This document shows, in pieces, positions 47,939 through 56,799 of a DNA stretch of 64,000 nt. Source of the DNA: Oscillospiraceae bacterium. GTDB taxonomy: Bacteria > Bacillota > Clostridia > Oscillospirales > Acutalibacteraceae. Where the stretch lies: the NCBI GenBank assembly GCA_910574935.1, contig CAJTCU010000014.1, positions 19,943 through 83,942 on the forward strand. Direction: 5' to 3'. Both the position numbers and the translations under genes were made by a program. Numbering within the stretch: the stretch's first letter is position 1; each line of letters begins with the position of its first letter. Under the pieces are notes generated by a model that was given only the letters and a program-made list of their open reading frames with translations, made no database searches and was not told the origin of the DNA.

Positions 47939-48352
47939 ATGAACGCGTTAGCGGCATTTTTAAAGCCCACGGTAAGCAACCTGGAGAAGGAGGTGGTGGT
48001 CTCTCAGCGCTTTGTGGACGAGGCGGGCAGGCCCGTGCCCTTTAGGATTAAGGCCCTGACCCAGGAGGAGAACGAGGCCCTCTTGAAAAAGGCCAAGCGC
48101 CAGAAGAAGGTGAACGGCCAGATACAGGAGACCCACGACAACGTGGCCTACTCCCGCAGCCTGGTGCTGGCGGCCACCCTCTCGCCGGACTTCTCCAACC
48201 GGGAGCTGTGCGAGGCCTACGGGGTGGTGGACCCCAGCCTGCTGCCGGGGAAGATGCTCTTTACCGGCGAGTACGCCGCGCTGGTGCAGGCCATTCAAGA
48301 GCTCTCGGGCTTTCAGGATGAGGACCTGGAGGGCGAGGCAAAAAACTGCTAG
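47939..48352 (+). CDS. Tail assembly chaperone (XkdN-like), short product
   Basis: The 137-residue protein (FLKPTVSNLEKEVVVSQRFV, PFRIKALTQEENEALLKKAK, RSLVLAATLSPDFSNRELCE) is the XkdN-type chaperone that coats the tape measure. It ends at TAG 48350-48352. A canonical slippery heptamer A-AAA-AAC lies two codons before the stop (48340-48346), leading into the -1 frame. Confidence 0.88.
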   Translation: MNALAAFLKPTVSNLEKEVVVSQRFVDEAGRPVPFRIKALTQEENEALLKKAKRQKKVNGQIQETHDNVAYSRSLVLAATLSPDFSNRELCEAYGVVDPSLLPGKMLFTGEYAALVQAIQELSGFQDEDLEGEAKNC

Positions 48353-48498
48353 AGGGCGACCCGGAGACCCTGGTCGCCTACTATTGCTTTGTAAATTTTG
48401 GCTGGCCGCCCTCCCAGTATCTGGAGCTGCCCCTGCGGGAGCGGGTGCTGGTGGCGGAGATGGTCTCTAAGGAGATTCGCTCCCGGCCAAAAAGTTAA
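48340..48498 (+). CDS. -1 frameshift extension of the tail chaperone
   Basis: After slippage on A-AAA-AAC the -1 frame reads LLEGDPETLVAYYCFVNFGW, PPSQYLELPLRERVLVAEMV and SKEIRSRPKS to TAA 48496-48498. This is the expected second product of tail chaperone genes (like lambda G/GT and the XkdN/XkdNa arrangement). There is no separate start codon or ribosome site for this frame, which supports frameshifting. The long product would be about 186 residues. Confidence 0.82.
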   Translation, partial: KKLLEGDPETLVAYYCFVNFGWPPSQYLELPLRERVLVAEMVSKEIRSRPKS

Positions 48499-48516
48499 GG
48501 AAGGAGGGGGAGAGCC

Positions 48517-50619
48517 GTGGCCGCTATTCGGGAGACCTTGACCCTGGAGGACAAGTTTTCTAAGACGTTTCTCAGCTTTATCACCCTGGCGGAGCGTTCC
48601 AGCCAAGGGGTGCGGGGGATGGAGCAGGCCAACCTCTCTGCCCAAGAGAGCGCCGCCGGGTACGCCCAGACCACCCAGGCGGCCGGGGAAGCCCTGGGCC
48701 AGCAGGCGGTCCACGCGGACCGGGCCAAGGAGGGCACCCGGGCCCTGGACCAGGCGGCCCGCTCCGGCGGACAGGCCCTAAAGGGGCTGGGAAATGAGGC
48801 GGCCCGGCAGGGGCGGCAGGCGGGGGCGGCGGCGCAGAAGTCCCAGCGCCACGCCAGGGCCATGAAGGAGGCCTCCCGGGCGGCGGACCAGCTCTCGGGC
48901 AAGCTGCGGTCTCTGGTGGGGGCCTACCTGGGCCTGCGGGGGCTAAAGGGAGTACTGGAGCTCTCCGACACCCTCTCCCAGACCGACGCCAGGCTGAACA
49001 TGATGAACGACGGCCTGCAGACCACCGCCCAGCTGAACGACATGATCTACCGCTCGGCCCAGCGGGCCCGGGGCTCTTACCTGGCCACCGCCGACCTGGT
49101 GGGGAAGCTGGGCAACCTGGCCGGGGAGGCCTTTGGCTCCACCCGGGAGATTGTGGCCTTTGCCGAGCAGATCAACAAGCAGATCGCCCTCTCCGGGGCC
49201 TCGGCGGCGGGGGCCCAGGGGGCCCTTTTGCAGCTGACCCAGGCCCTCTCCTCCGGCGTGCTGCGAGGGGAGGAGCTCAACTCCATCCTGGAGCAGACCC
49301 CCACTATCGCCAAGACCATCGCGGACTACCTAGGCCTCTCCACGGGAGAGATGCGGGAGCTGGCCTCAGAGGGAGCCATTACCGCCCAGGTGGTGAAGGA
49401 CGCCATGTTCGCGGCGGCGGAGGAGACCGACCGGAAGTTCGCCCAAATGCCCATGACCTGGAGCCAAATTTGGACCCAGTTCCAGAATATGGCCATACAG
49501 GCGTTCCGGCCGGTGACGGACAGCATATTGCCGGCTTTGGACCGGTTGAACCAAAAGCTCAACAGCCCCGTAGGTCTAAAATTTATGGCGGGCATTGCGC
49601 AGGTCGCTTCTGTGGTGGGCGCTTCTATTGGGTATGTGATCGACGCAATGGGGATGCTGATAGGGTTTATCGGAAATAATTTTGCAACGGTGATGTCAGT
49701 AGCGGGGGTTTTGCTGGGCATTTACGCGGCAAAAATGCTTTTGGCCGCCGTCGCGACACTGATGGCGCATTGGCCCCTTTTGCTGCTGGTTGCCGTTATC
49801 GCGGTGGTAATTACGGCTCTTGTGGCGTGTGGAGCTACAGCGGAGGACATTTTCGGCGCTATTGGAGAGGCGGCGGCTTGGCTATACGTTTTGGTCTATA
49901 ATTTGGTCGCGGATGTTTGGAATATTATAGCGGCATTTGCTGAGTTTTTTGCCAATGTCTTTGATGACCCGGTGGGAGCTGTGGCCCGTCTGTTTTTCTC
50001 GGTGTTCGACTCCATCATGGGGATCGTGGAAAATGTGGCGGGAGCCATTGACGCGCTGCTCCATACGAATATGGCGGGCGCTGTCGCGGGATTCCGCTCC
50101 AGTATGCAGTCTTGGGTAGACAGCACCTTTGGGGAGAATAAGATTAAGGTGGCGCGGATGGAGCATATCTCTTATAGCGATACAATGGCACAATGGGGCC
50201 AGGCAGGCCGGGAATTTGGCAAGGGCCTGGAGGACTTTAATTTAGATCAATTTGGCAGCGGACTTACCGGCGGAGGAAACGAATTTTCAAACATCTACCA
50301 AGCCGCGAACCTGGGCGGCCTGGGCGGTACTGTAGGGGACATCGGCGACTCCGTAGGCGGGGGGCTGGGGTCCGACGTGGCGGACATCAAGAAAGAGGTG
50401 AGCCTGGCCCAGGAGGACCTGAAATCCCTGGTGGATATGGCCGCCCGGCGGTATGTGAACAACGTAAACCTGACGGTGCAGAGCCCGGTTATCCAGGTGG
50501 CCGGGCAGAACACCGGTGACACAGAGCTGGACCGGCAGGCCCTGGCCAACGCCATGCGGGACATTATCGTGGAGCAGGCGGCCTCGGCCTCTCTGCGGAG
50601 CACGGCCCAGGTGAGATAA
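48517..50619 (+). CDS. Tail tape measure protein
   Basis: The 700-residue protein from GTG 48517 has an N-terminal helical part, a Tape_meas_nterm domain (LVGAYLGLRGLKGVLELSDT, TDARLNMMNDGLQTTAQLND, ATADLVGKLGNLAGEAFGST, ELNSILEQTPTIAKTIADYL), a hydrophobic middle (GVLLGIYAAKMLLAAVATLM, HWPLLLLVAVIAVVITALVA) and a C-terminal tail. Length sets tail length. The middle part from about 49560 to 50290 has clearly lower GC than both ends, a sign of module exchange. The chaperone gene just upstream fits. Confidence 0.9.
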   Translation: MAAIRETLTLEDKFSKTFLSFITLAERSSQGVRGMEQANLSAQESAAGYAQTTQAAGEALGQQAVHADRAKEGTRALDQAARSGGQALKGLGNEAARQGRQAGAAAQKSQRHARAMKEASRAADQLSGKLRSLVGAYLGLRGLKGVLELSDTLSQTDARLNMMNDGLQTTAQLNDMIYRSAQRARGSYLATADLVGKLGNLAGEAFGSTREIVAFAEQINKQIALSGASAAGAQGALLQLTQALSSGVLRGEELNSILEQTPTIAKTIADYLGLSTGEMRELASEGAITAQVVKDAMFAAAEETDRKFAQMPMTWSQIWTQFQNMAIQAFRPVTDSILPALDRLNQKLNSPVGLKFMAGIAQVASVVGASIGYVIDAMGMLIGFIGNNFATVMSVAGVLLGIYAAKMLLAAVATLMAHWPLLLLVAVIAVVITALVACGATAEDIFGAIGEAAAWLYVLVYNLVADVWNIIAAFAEFFANVFDDPVGAVARLFFSVFDSIMGIVENVAGAIDALLHTNMAGAVAGFRSSMQSWVDSTFGENKIKVARMEHISYSDTMAQWGQAGREFGKGLEDFNLDQFGSGLTGGGNEFSNIYQAANLGGLGGTVGDIGDSVGGGLGSDVADIKKEVSLAQEDLKSLVDMAARRYVNNVNLTVQSPVIQVAGQNTGDTELDRQALANAMRDIIVEQAASASLRSTAQVR

Positions 50620-50629
50620 GGAGGACGCT

Positions 50630-51373
50630 ATGCCCAACGACTACGGCCTGTTTTTCACCCGGGACAACACGGTGCTCCGGCTGCCGGTGAACCCGGAGAA
50701 ATTCCCCATCGAGCGGGAAAACGCCAACACGGAGTATAACGTTTTGGGCTTGGGGCCCATCACGATTCCCCGCACCCCCAAGCAGAAGCAGGTGAAGATA
50801 TCCAGCTTCTTCCCCGGCCGGGCGGCTCCCTACGTGCTCACCGGCGGGGACTTTAAGGAGCCGGAGTTCTACATCGACTTCTTCGAGGCCGCTATGGGGG
50901 ACAAGGTCCCCATCCTGTTCACCCCGGTCCGCTGCTACGAGGACGGGGAGAAGTTCATGACCGCCGACCCGGGGTTCCGGGTGCTGGTGACCAGCTTTAA
51001 GACCGAGGAGAAGGCCAGCGAGACCGGGGACTTCTACTACGACCTGACCCTGCAGGAGTACAGGGACTACTCCCCCATGTCCGTGCGGGTGGAGAAGCCC
51101 AAGACCCCCCAGCAGGAGCCCAAAGCCAAGCCGGAGCCCACCCGGGAGATCCCTCCCGCCCAGCTGTACGTGGGGGCGGTTGTAATCGCCAACGGGCCCT
51201 ATTACTATTCCAGCTACGGGGACGAGCCCCACGGCACGGCCAGCGGCAGGCGCTGCAAGGTCTCCCATATGGTGGCCTCAGACCCCACCAGGGCCTACCC
51301 CATCCACTTGGCGGACGAAAATGGGGGCTGGCTGGGCTGGACCAAGAGAGAATCCCTGCAAGTGGTAAAATGA
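50630..51373 (+). CDS. Tail/baseplate tube-initiator protein (XkdP-like position)
   Basis: The 247-residue protein (LRLPVNPEKFPIERENANTE, YNVLGLGPITIPRTPKQKQV, ISSFFPGRAAPYVLTGGDFK) matches the XkdP-type proteins after the tape measure. Those commonly end in LysM; this one instead ends in an SH3-like domain (AQLYVGAVVIANGPYYYSSY, CKVSHMVASDPTRAYPIHLA, NGGWLGWTKRESLQVVK). That domain may touch the cell wall. AAGGAGG precedes the ATG. Confidence 0.8.
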   Translation: MPNDYGLFFTRDNTVLRLPVNPEKFPIERENANTEYNVLGLGPITIPRTPKQKQVKISSFFPGRAAPYVLTGGDFKEPEFYIDFFEAAMGDKVPILFTPVRCYEDGEKFMTADPGFRVLVTSFKTEEKASETGDFYYDLTLQEYRDYSPMSVRVEKPKTPQQEPKAKPEPTREIPPAQLYVGAVVIANGPYYYSSYGDEPHGTASGRRCKVSHMVASDPTRAYPIHLADENGGWLGWTKRESLQVVK

Positions 51374-51382
51374 GGAGGCTCT

Positions 51383-52351
51383 ATGAAAGTAGAACTGCTA
51401 ATCGCCAACAACGCCACCGGGGCGGTGGTGGACGCCGCCCCCTGTGTGCAGTCGGCCACCTACACCACCAACCGCACCGGCAGCCCCGGGACCTTGGAGT
51501 TTACCCTAAATAAGGCGGGGAATATCTCCTTTGTGGAGGGGGACACCGTGCGCTTTACGGTGGACGGGACCCTGGTCTTTTACGGCTGGGTGTTCACCAA
51601 GTCCAAGGACCGCTGGGGGGTGGTGAGCGTCACCTGCTACGACCGGCTGCGGTATCTAAAGGCCAGCGCTTCCTACGCCTTTTACGGGCGGACCGCCGGG
51701 GAGATCATCCGGGAGATCGCCGGGGACTTTCAGCTGGACCTGGGGGAAATCGCGGACACCGGCTACCGGCTGCCCTCTCTTATAGAGGAGGAGCAGACCT
51801 GTCTGGACATTATCGACGGGGCCATTCAGCAGACTTTACTGAACACCGGCGCTGTCTACGTGTTTTTCGACAACGGCCGGGGGCTCTCCCTAAAAAAGGC
51901 GGGGGACATGAAAGCGGAGGTGATGGTGGGGGACCGCTCCCTGCTGACCAACTACACCTACAAGACGGACATTGACAGCCAGACCTACAACAGCGTCAAG
52001 CTGGCGCGGCCCAACGAGAAAACTGGCCGGGCAGACGTGTTCATCGCCCAGGATTCGGCTCATATCGGGCGCTGGGGGCTTTTGCAGCTATACCAGTCCA
52101 TTGATGGAGACCTAAACGACGCCCAAGCAAAAGCCCAGGCGGCGGCCACCCTGGGGTACTACAACCAGCGGATGCGCACCCTCTCGGTAAGCTCCTTGGG
52201 GGTGCTGGGGCTTCGGGCGGGAATGATGCTGTACATGCGGGTAAAGGGTCTGGGGGATATCAACCTGGACCAGTATGTGCTGCTGGAGAAGGTGACTCAC
52301 ACCTTTAAGAACGACGAACACACCATGGATTTTGACACCCTGGCCCTATAG
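51383..52351 (+). CDS. Baseplate hub protein (XkdQ-like)
   Basis: The 322-residue protein (SATYTTNRTGSPGTLEFTLN, EGDTVRFTVDGTLVFYGWVF, VVSVTCYDRLRYLKASASYA, LLTNYTYKTDIDSQTYNSVK) has the XkdQ/gpD-like hub pattern; the end HTFKNDEHTMDFDTLAL is typical. It forms the central baseplate hub that connects tube and spike. Confidence 0.88.
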   Translation: MKVELLIANNATGAVVDAAPCVQSATYTTNRTGSPGTLEFTLNKAGNISFVEGDTVRFTVDGTLVFYGWVFTKSKDRWGVVSVTCYDRLRYLKASASYAFYGRTAGEIIREIAGDFQLDLGEIADTGYRLPSLIEEEQTCLDIIDGAIQQTLLNTGAVYVFFDNGRGLSLKKAGDMKAEVMVGDRSLLTNYTYKTDIDSQTYNSVKLARPNEKTGRADVFIAQDSAHIGRWGLLQLYQSIDGDLNDAQAKAQAAATLGYYNQRMRTLSVSSLGVLGLRAGMMLYMRVKGLGDINLDQYVLLEKVTHTFKNDEHTMDFDTLAL

Positions 52352-52360
52352 GAGGCGGCA

Positions 52361-52846
52361 ATGGAGCTGATAGACGTTTTACATCAGGTAGCCCAGCAGA
52401 GCCAGCAGGCCAGCGCCCCCACGGACCTGACCACCGGCACGGTGGTAGGGACGGACCCGCTGGAAATCTCCATCAACCCTCAAATGCGGCCCATCCGGCG
52501 GCAGCTGTTGTATCTGACCAGCGCCGTGATCGAGAAGAAACTGCCTCTCTTGGAACACACCCACCCGGCCCCCGGCGGAACCACCGGCCCCGCCCAGGAC
52601 CATAGCCACACTCTGGAGGACGGCGGCTCCACCAAGCCGGCCGGGGGGCACAGCCATTCCGTCTCAGGGGGAGAGACGGGTCCCGCGCTGAGGGGATGGG
52701 CCTGTGTGGAGGACGGAAAGGAGCTTCCCATCGAGGACGGCTACCTTATCCTAAACCGTGGGCTGCGAGAAGGAGACAAGGTGCTTTTGCTGCGGGTACG
52801 GCACGGACAGCGGTTTGTGGTGCTGTCCAGAATTTATGAGGAATAG
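52361..52846 (+). CDS. DUF2577 baseplate protein with His-x-His repeats, spike candidate
   Basis: The 161-residue DUF2577 (XkdR position) protein opens LIDVLHQVAQQSQQASAPTD and GTVVGTDPLEISINPQMRPI. Its middle has three His-x-His motifs (HTH, HSH, HSH) in a Gly/Thr-rich repeat stretch (~65-105), then an OB-like end (DGYLILNRGLREGDKVLLLR). His-x-His motifs bind iron in the tips of contractile-tail spikes such as P2 gpV, so this may be the metal-tipped spike. That part is inference. Confidence 0.72.
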   Translation: MELIDVLHQVAQQSQQASAPTDLTTGTVVGTDPLEISINPQMRPIRRQLLYLTSAVIEKKLPLLEHTHPAPGGTTGPAQDHSHTLEDGGSTKPAGGHSHSVSGGETGPALRGWACVEDGKELPIEDGYLILNRGLREGDKVLLLRVRHGQRFVVLSRIYEE

Positions 52847-52858
52847 GCGGGTGATTGT

Positions 52859-53266
52859 ATGGCGGTAACGCCGGAAACAAGCTTCGACCTGGCAGGGCTG
52901 GGGTGGGAGGAGCAGCCCTCCCTCACCTTTTGGCGCAACCCGAACACCAGGCGTATAGAGGGCACGGCGGACGGACGAAAGGCCGTGGCCCAGGCCGTAG
53001 AAGCGGCGCTCTCTATCGAGCGGTTCCGCTGGCCCATTACGGGCCCCTACTACGGCATGGAGTGGAGCGGTCTCATAGGCCAGGACCCGGGCTATGTGGC
53101 GGCGGAGCTGCTGCGGCGGGTGCGGGAGGCCCTCTCGGCAGACAGCCGGGTCAAGGCGGTGGACCAGTTCACCTGCACTGCCAGCGGCGAGAGCCTAACG
53201 GCCTCTCTGCGGGTGCGCACGGTGTTCGGAGACCTGTACCGGCGGGAGGAGGTGCGCTTAGCATGA
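52859..53266 (+). CDS. DUF2634 baseplate wedge protein (XkdS-like)
   Basis: The 135-residue protein (FWRNPNTRRIEGTADGRKAV, AQAVEAALSIERFRWPITGP, YYGMEWSGLIGQDPGYVAAE) matches DUF2634/gp25-like lysozyme-fold wedge proteins that start sheath assembly. It overlaps the baseplate J gene start. The order DUF2577-DUF2634-baseplate J-DUF2313 equals xkdR-S-T-U. Confidence 0.85.
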   Translation: MAVTPETSFDLAGLGWEEQPSLTFWRNPNTRRIEGTADGRKAVAQAVEAALSIERFRWPITGPYYGMEWSGLIGQDPGYVAAELLRRVREALSADSRVKAVDQFTCTASGESLTASLRVRTVFGDLYRREEVRLA

Positions 53267-54375
53267 TGGACTTTACCGGCAACAGCTACCAGAATCTGCT
53301 GCGCTCTATGCTGGACCGGGTGCCGGATACCTACGACAAACGAGACGGCAGCTTCTTCCAGATAGCCCTGGGGGCGGCCGCCTACGCCTTGGAGGAGTTC
53401 TACATCGGGCTCTCCCAGGTGCAGGAGATGGCCTTTATCCAGACGGCGGTGGGCCAGGCCCTGGACTACCTGGCGGTGATCGGGGGCGTCCGCCGCAAGC
53501 GGGCCACCCCGGCGGTGCGGCTGGGGGAGTTCGACGCGCCGGTCCCCTTGGGGGCGCGGTTTTCCACTATAGGGGATGGTCTGAACTTCACCGTCACCGC
53601 CGCTGGCGGCCAGCCCGGAGAGTACCAGCTCACCGCCGAGACCCCCGGATCGGTGGGGAACCAGTACAGCGGCGCGGTTTTGCCCATCACCTTTATTGAG
53701 GGCTTGAGTTCCGCCCGGCTTACGGACATTCTGGTACCCGGGGACGACGCGGAAACGGATGAGGAGCTGCGCCAGCGGCTGATCGCCGCCATGACGGACC
53801 GGCCCTTTGGGGGGAATATCGCGGCGTACCGGGAGAGTATTCTGGCAGTGGACGGGGTGGGGCAGGTGCAGGTTTATCCTACCTGGAACGGCGGGGGGAC
53901 CGTGAAGTGTTCCATCCTGGGAGCGGACCTGCTGCCCGCCTCCGCCACCCTGGTGGAGAATGTGCAGGCCATGATCGACCCGCCTCTGGGCAGCGGCCAG
54001 GGCCTGGGAATGGCTCCCATTGGGGCGAAGGTGACCATCACCTCCCCCCAGACCGTGACAGTGAACATGCGGGCGGGAGTCACCCTGCGCCCCGGCATGA
54101 CCCTGGGGCAGGTCCGGCCCCTGGTCCAGGCGGCGGTGGAGGGTTACCTGACCGATATCCGCAAAAACTGGGGCAAGCCCGTGGCGGGCACATCCCAGGA
54201 GTACGCCTGTACCGTATACGCCTCCCGGGTGCTGGCGGCCATTCTCAGCTGCCAGGGCCTGGTGAACGCCTCTGGGGTGCTGCTCAACGAGAACCCGGCG
54301 GATATCCTCCTGGAGGAGAGCGGCCAGCTCCAGCAGATCCCCGTGGCCGGGGAGGTGACGCTGTATGAGGTTTGA
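53263..54375 (+). CDS. Baseplate J-like protein (XkdT-like)
   Basis: The 370-residue protein (SMLDRVPDTYDKRDGSFFQI, EMAFIQTAVGQALDYLAVIG, GVRRKRATPAVRLGEF, VTAETPGSVGNQYSGAV-type block, DDAETDEELRQRLIAAMTDR, PFGGNIAAYRESILAVDGVG) is a clear baseplate J/gp47 family wedge. ATG 53263 follows GGAGG. It joins DUF2634 and DUF2313 in the wedge. Confidence 0.9.
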   Translation: MMDFTGNSYQNLLRSMLDRVPDTYDKRDGSFFQIALGAAAYALEEFYIGLSQVQEMAFIQTAVGQALDYLAVIGGVRRKRATPAVRLGEFDAPVPLGARFSTIGDGLNFTVTAAGGQPGEYQLTAETPGSVGNQYSGAVLPITFIEGLSSARLTDILVPGDDAETDEELRQRLIAAMTDRPFGGNIAAYRESILAVDGVGQVQVYPTWNGGGTVKCSILGADLLPASATLVENVQAMIDPPLGSGQGLGMAPIGAKVTITSPQTVTVNMRAGVTLRPGMTLGQVRPLVQAAVEGYLTDIRKNWGKPVAGTSQEYACTVYASRVLAAILSCQGLVNASGVLLNENPADILLEESGQLQQIPVAGEVTLYEV

Positions 54376-55249
54376 TACGGATCTGCTGGCCCTGCTCCCG
54401 GACTGGTACAAGGAGATTCTGGACTACCAGGAGCTCTGCCTGACCGAGGAGGAGCGCTTTGAGGCCTTAGCCCGGGAGATCAACGGGGTAGCGGACAACT
54501 TTTTCTTTCAGACCATGGACCAGGCCACGGCGGCCCAGTGGGAGGCGCTTTTCGGCATCATCCCGGACCCCGGGGCGGAGTCCCTGGAGTTTCGCCGCAG
54601 CCGGCTGATCAACCGGGTCTCCAGCAAGCCCCCCTACACCCTGGGCTTTCTCTATGAAAAGCTGGACGAGCTTATCGGTCCGGGCAAGTGGACGGCCCAC
54701 ATGGACTATCCCCACTACACCCTGACCATCGAGGCCTCCTCCCAGGACCAGGCCTACGCCGGGGAGGTGGCCTTTACCATTGGCCGCATAAAGCCTGCCC
54801 ATGTGGCCTACATCAACTCCCCGTTTTTGCACACCGGCCTGCAAATGGGAGAGACCGTAGCTCTGGGTCAAGCCCAGTACCATTACCGGCTGGGGTTCTG
54901 GGCCCTGGGGGCCAAGCCCTTTGCGGAGGAAACAGAAAAGGAAGTGGTGAAGATGGCGGCCTCGCCCTCGATTCAAGAAAAATTCCTGGCGGCCACGGCC
55001 CGGCTGGCGGCGGAAAGCATCGCGGCGGCCCGGGTTAACGGCAGCTATGTGGTGGAGGGCCTGGTGAAATCCTACAGCGGGAACACCGCCACGGTTCGCT
55101 ATCCCCTGCCGGAGGAGGCCGGTCCGGCGGCGGTGAAACTGGAGCTGCTGGACAGCGCCGGGGAGGTGCTGACTAGCTCGGCGGTGTACATCCCTATCAC
55201 GGGGAACGTGCAGATTAAGCACAGCATCCCCATCACGGAGGCGGTTTAA
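54365..55249 (+). CDS. DUF2313 baseplate protein (XkdU-like) with extra C-terminal domain
   Basis: The 294-residue protein has the DUF2313/YmfQ pattern in residues 1-190 (LLPDWYKEILDYQELCLTEE, FFFQTMDQATAAQWEALFGI, RRSRLINRVSSKPPYTLGFL). A C-terminal beta-rich extension (VNGSYVVEGLVKSYSGNTAT, VKLELLDSAGEVLTSSAVYI) is unusual for the family and may attach fibres. It overlaps the baseplate J gene by 11 bases. Confidence 0.82.
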   Translation: MRFDTDLLALLPDWYKEILDYQELCLTEEERFEALAREINGVADNFFFQTMDQATAAQWEALFGIIPDPGAESLEFRRSRLINRVSSKPPYTLGFLYEKLDELIGPGKWTAHMDYPHYTLTIEASSQDQAYAGEVAFTIGRIKPAHVAYINSPFLHTGLQMGETVALGQAQYHYRLGFWALGAKPFAEETEKEVVKMAASPSIQEKFLAATARLAAESIAAARVNGSYVVEGLVKSYSGNTATVRYPLPEEAGPAAVKLELLDSAGEVLTSSAVYIPITGNVQIKHSIPITEAV

Positions 55250-55795
55250 ATGGCGGAAAAATTCACGCCCCTACCGGCGGACCTCCCCACCGACTGGCAG
55301 GACGGGCAGACCGTGGCCCCCACCGGCCGGGAGGTGGGGCTTACCGAGCAGCACGGCTACAACTACTTAATGGAGCAGGTCAACAGGGCCCAGCGAGCTC
55401 TCAATGCCGCTATGGCCGCCCTGGAGGCCCACTTTTCCGGGGAGAATCCCCACAGGCTGACAGCGGCGGACGTGGGAGCCAGGCCCGATAACTGGACCCC
55501 TACGGCGGCGGACGTGGGAGCGATGCCCGCCGGGGAGGCGGCTGCAGCGGCAGAGAAGCTCAGCACCCCCCGGAGCATCCAAACGGACCTGGCCAGCGCC
55601 AACGGGGCCAGCTTTGACGGCACGGAGGATATCACCCCGGGGGTGACGGGTGTCCTGCCCATCGCCAACGGGGGAACCGGCGCGGCCACCGCCGCCCAGG
55701 CCCTGCAGAAGCTGGGAATCACCTTCGGCACGGCGGACCTGACGGCGGGGACCTCGCCCCTGGCCACGGGGGCGCTGTATTTTGTGTATAAGTAG
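55250..55795 (+). CDS. Tail collar/fibre protein
   Basis: The 181-residue protein (DWQDGQTVAPTGREVGLTEQ, HGYNYLMEQVNRAQRALNAA, then SGENPHRLTAADVGARPDNW and TAADVGAMPAGE) has the AADVGA repeats typical of phage fibre stems, followed by GVTGVLPIANGGTGAATAAQ, a motif common in fibres. It ends LYFVYK. The next gene continues in the same frame after its TAG. Confidence 0.8.
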   Translation: MAEKFTPLPADLPTDWQDGQTVAPTGREVGLTEQHGYNYLMEQVNRAQRALNAAMAALEAHFSGENPHRLTAADVGARPDNWTPTAADVGAMPAGEAAAAAEKLSTPRSIQTDLASANGASFDGTEDITPGVTGVLPIANGGTGAATAAQALQKLGITFGTADLTAGTSPLATGALYFVYK

Positions 55796-55807
55796 GGGGG
55801 CGGGGGT

Positions 55808-56788
55808 ATAAGCACGCGGTATGTTTGGGAGAAGTTCGGCACGGCAAAAAGCTATCAGGAGACGCAAAAAACCGTGACCAGCGTGGAGGGCAGCCGCGCC
55901 GACGGGGATACCTACTGGGCCGCGGTGGGCAACGAGTACAGCTTTGACAAAAACCGGGGCGTTTTCAAATTGGAGGGGGAGCTTCGTTGGCTAAACTATG
56001 TCTATGACAAGACGGCCGGCGCCTATCAGAATCTGTATCTTTTGATCAGGAACTCCGCCTCCCAAACCGCCACGCCTGAGTCGGGGACTATTTTAGAGTA
56101 CACAGGCTGGGACAACGACGATTTGTGGTATCTAAAGCCCCGCACGGCCACCCAGGGCCGGGTGCCCTATACCATCACCGTGACTCCCTCCGGCACCTGG
56201 GACGGCTCGGCCAACCGCAGCTTTGTGGAGCACGGCTACCAGGCGGTCTATCTCTCCAACGGGGTAAGCCAGGGCAAGGCCTCCGCCGCCAGCGCGGGCT
56301 CTTACCCCCAGAACAGCGCCAACGCAGCGGGCACGGTCTGGTACGGCTACCTGGGCTCGGACAGCATCGACCCTCTGGGCCTGTCCTGCTCCGCCCAGGA
56401 ACTTCGCCCCGGCGATACCCTTACCGTCTCGGTGGAAGCGGCCACCCCCGCCTTTGGGGGCGAGATATACTACCAATACTCCTACCGGGTGAACGGCGGC
56501 TCCTGGGTGAACCTGGGAGTCAAGACCACCAGTGCTTCCAAGATCCTGACGGTGCCAGCCAACGCGGAGAGCATCCAGGTCCGGGTGCTGACCTCTGATG
56601 GGTGGGGATTTACCTCGGCGGATTATGTGCAGGGCCCGGTCTTGAAGGTGGTGAAAATGGCGGCATACGCCGGGGTATCGGGCAAGGCCCGGGCCCTGGG
56701 AAAGCTGTATGTGGGCGTAAACGGCAAGGCACGGGAGATCACCGCGGCATACGTGGGCGTGGGCGGTAAGGCCCGAAAAATCCTTTAG
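55808..56788 (+). CDS. Tail fibre protein, apparently with AUA start
   Basis: The same frame as the upstream fibre reopens after TAG 55793-55795 and reads GGGG then ISTRYVWEKFGTAKSYQETQ. Related proteins begin M-S-T-R-Y-x-W-E-K, so the start codon appears to be ATA at 55808 (5' GGGGGCGGGGGT could serve as a ribosome site); the first normal start is GTG 55874. The protein has beta-sandwich repeats and ends with three copies of a Y-V-G-V-x-G-K-A-R unit (YAGVSGKAR, YVGVNGKAR, YVGVGGKAR), a common ending of gut-phage fibres. Confidence 0.65.
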   Translation: MSTRYVWEKFGTAKSYQETQKTVTSVEGSRADGDTYWAAVGNEYSFDKNRGVFKLEGELRWLNYVYDKTAGAYQNLYLLIRNSASQTATPESGTILEYTGWDNDDLWYLKPRTATQGRVPYTITVTPSGTWDGSANRSFVEHGYQAVYLSNGVSQGKASAASAGSYPQNSANAAGTVWYGYLGSDSIDPLGLSCSAQELRPGDTLTVSVEAATPAFGGEIYYQYSYRVNGGSWVNLGVKTTSASKILTVPANAESIQVRVLTSDGWGFTSADYVQGPVLKVVKMAAYAGVSGKARALGKLYVGVNGKAREITAAYVGVGGKARKIL

Positions 56789-56799
56789 GGGGCGAGGTT

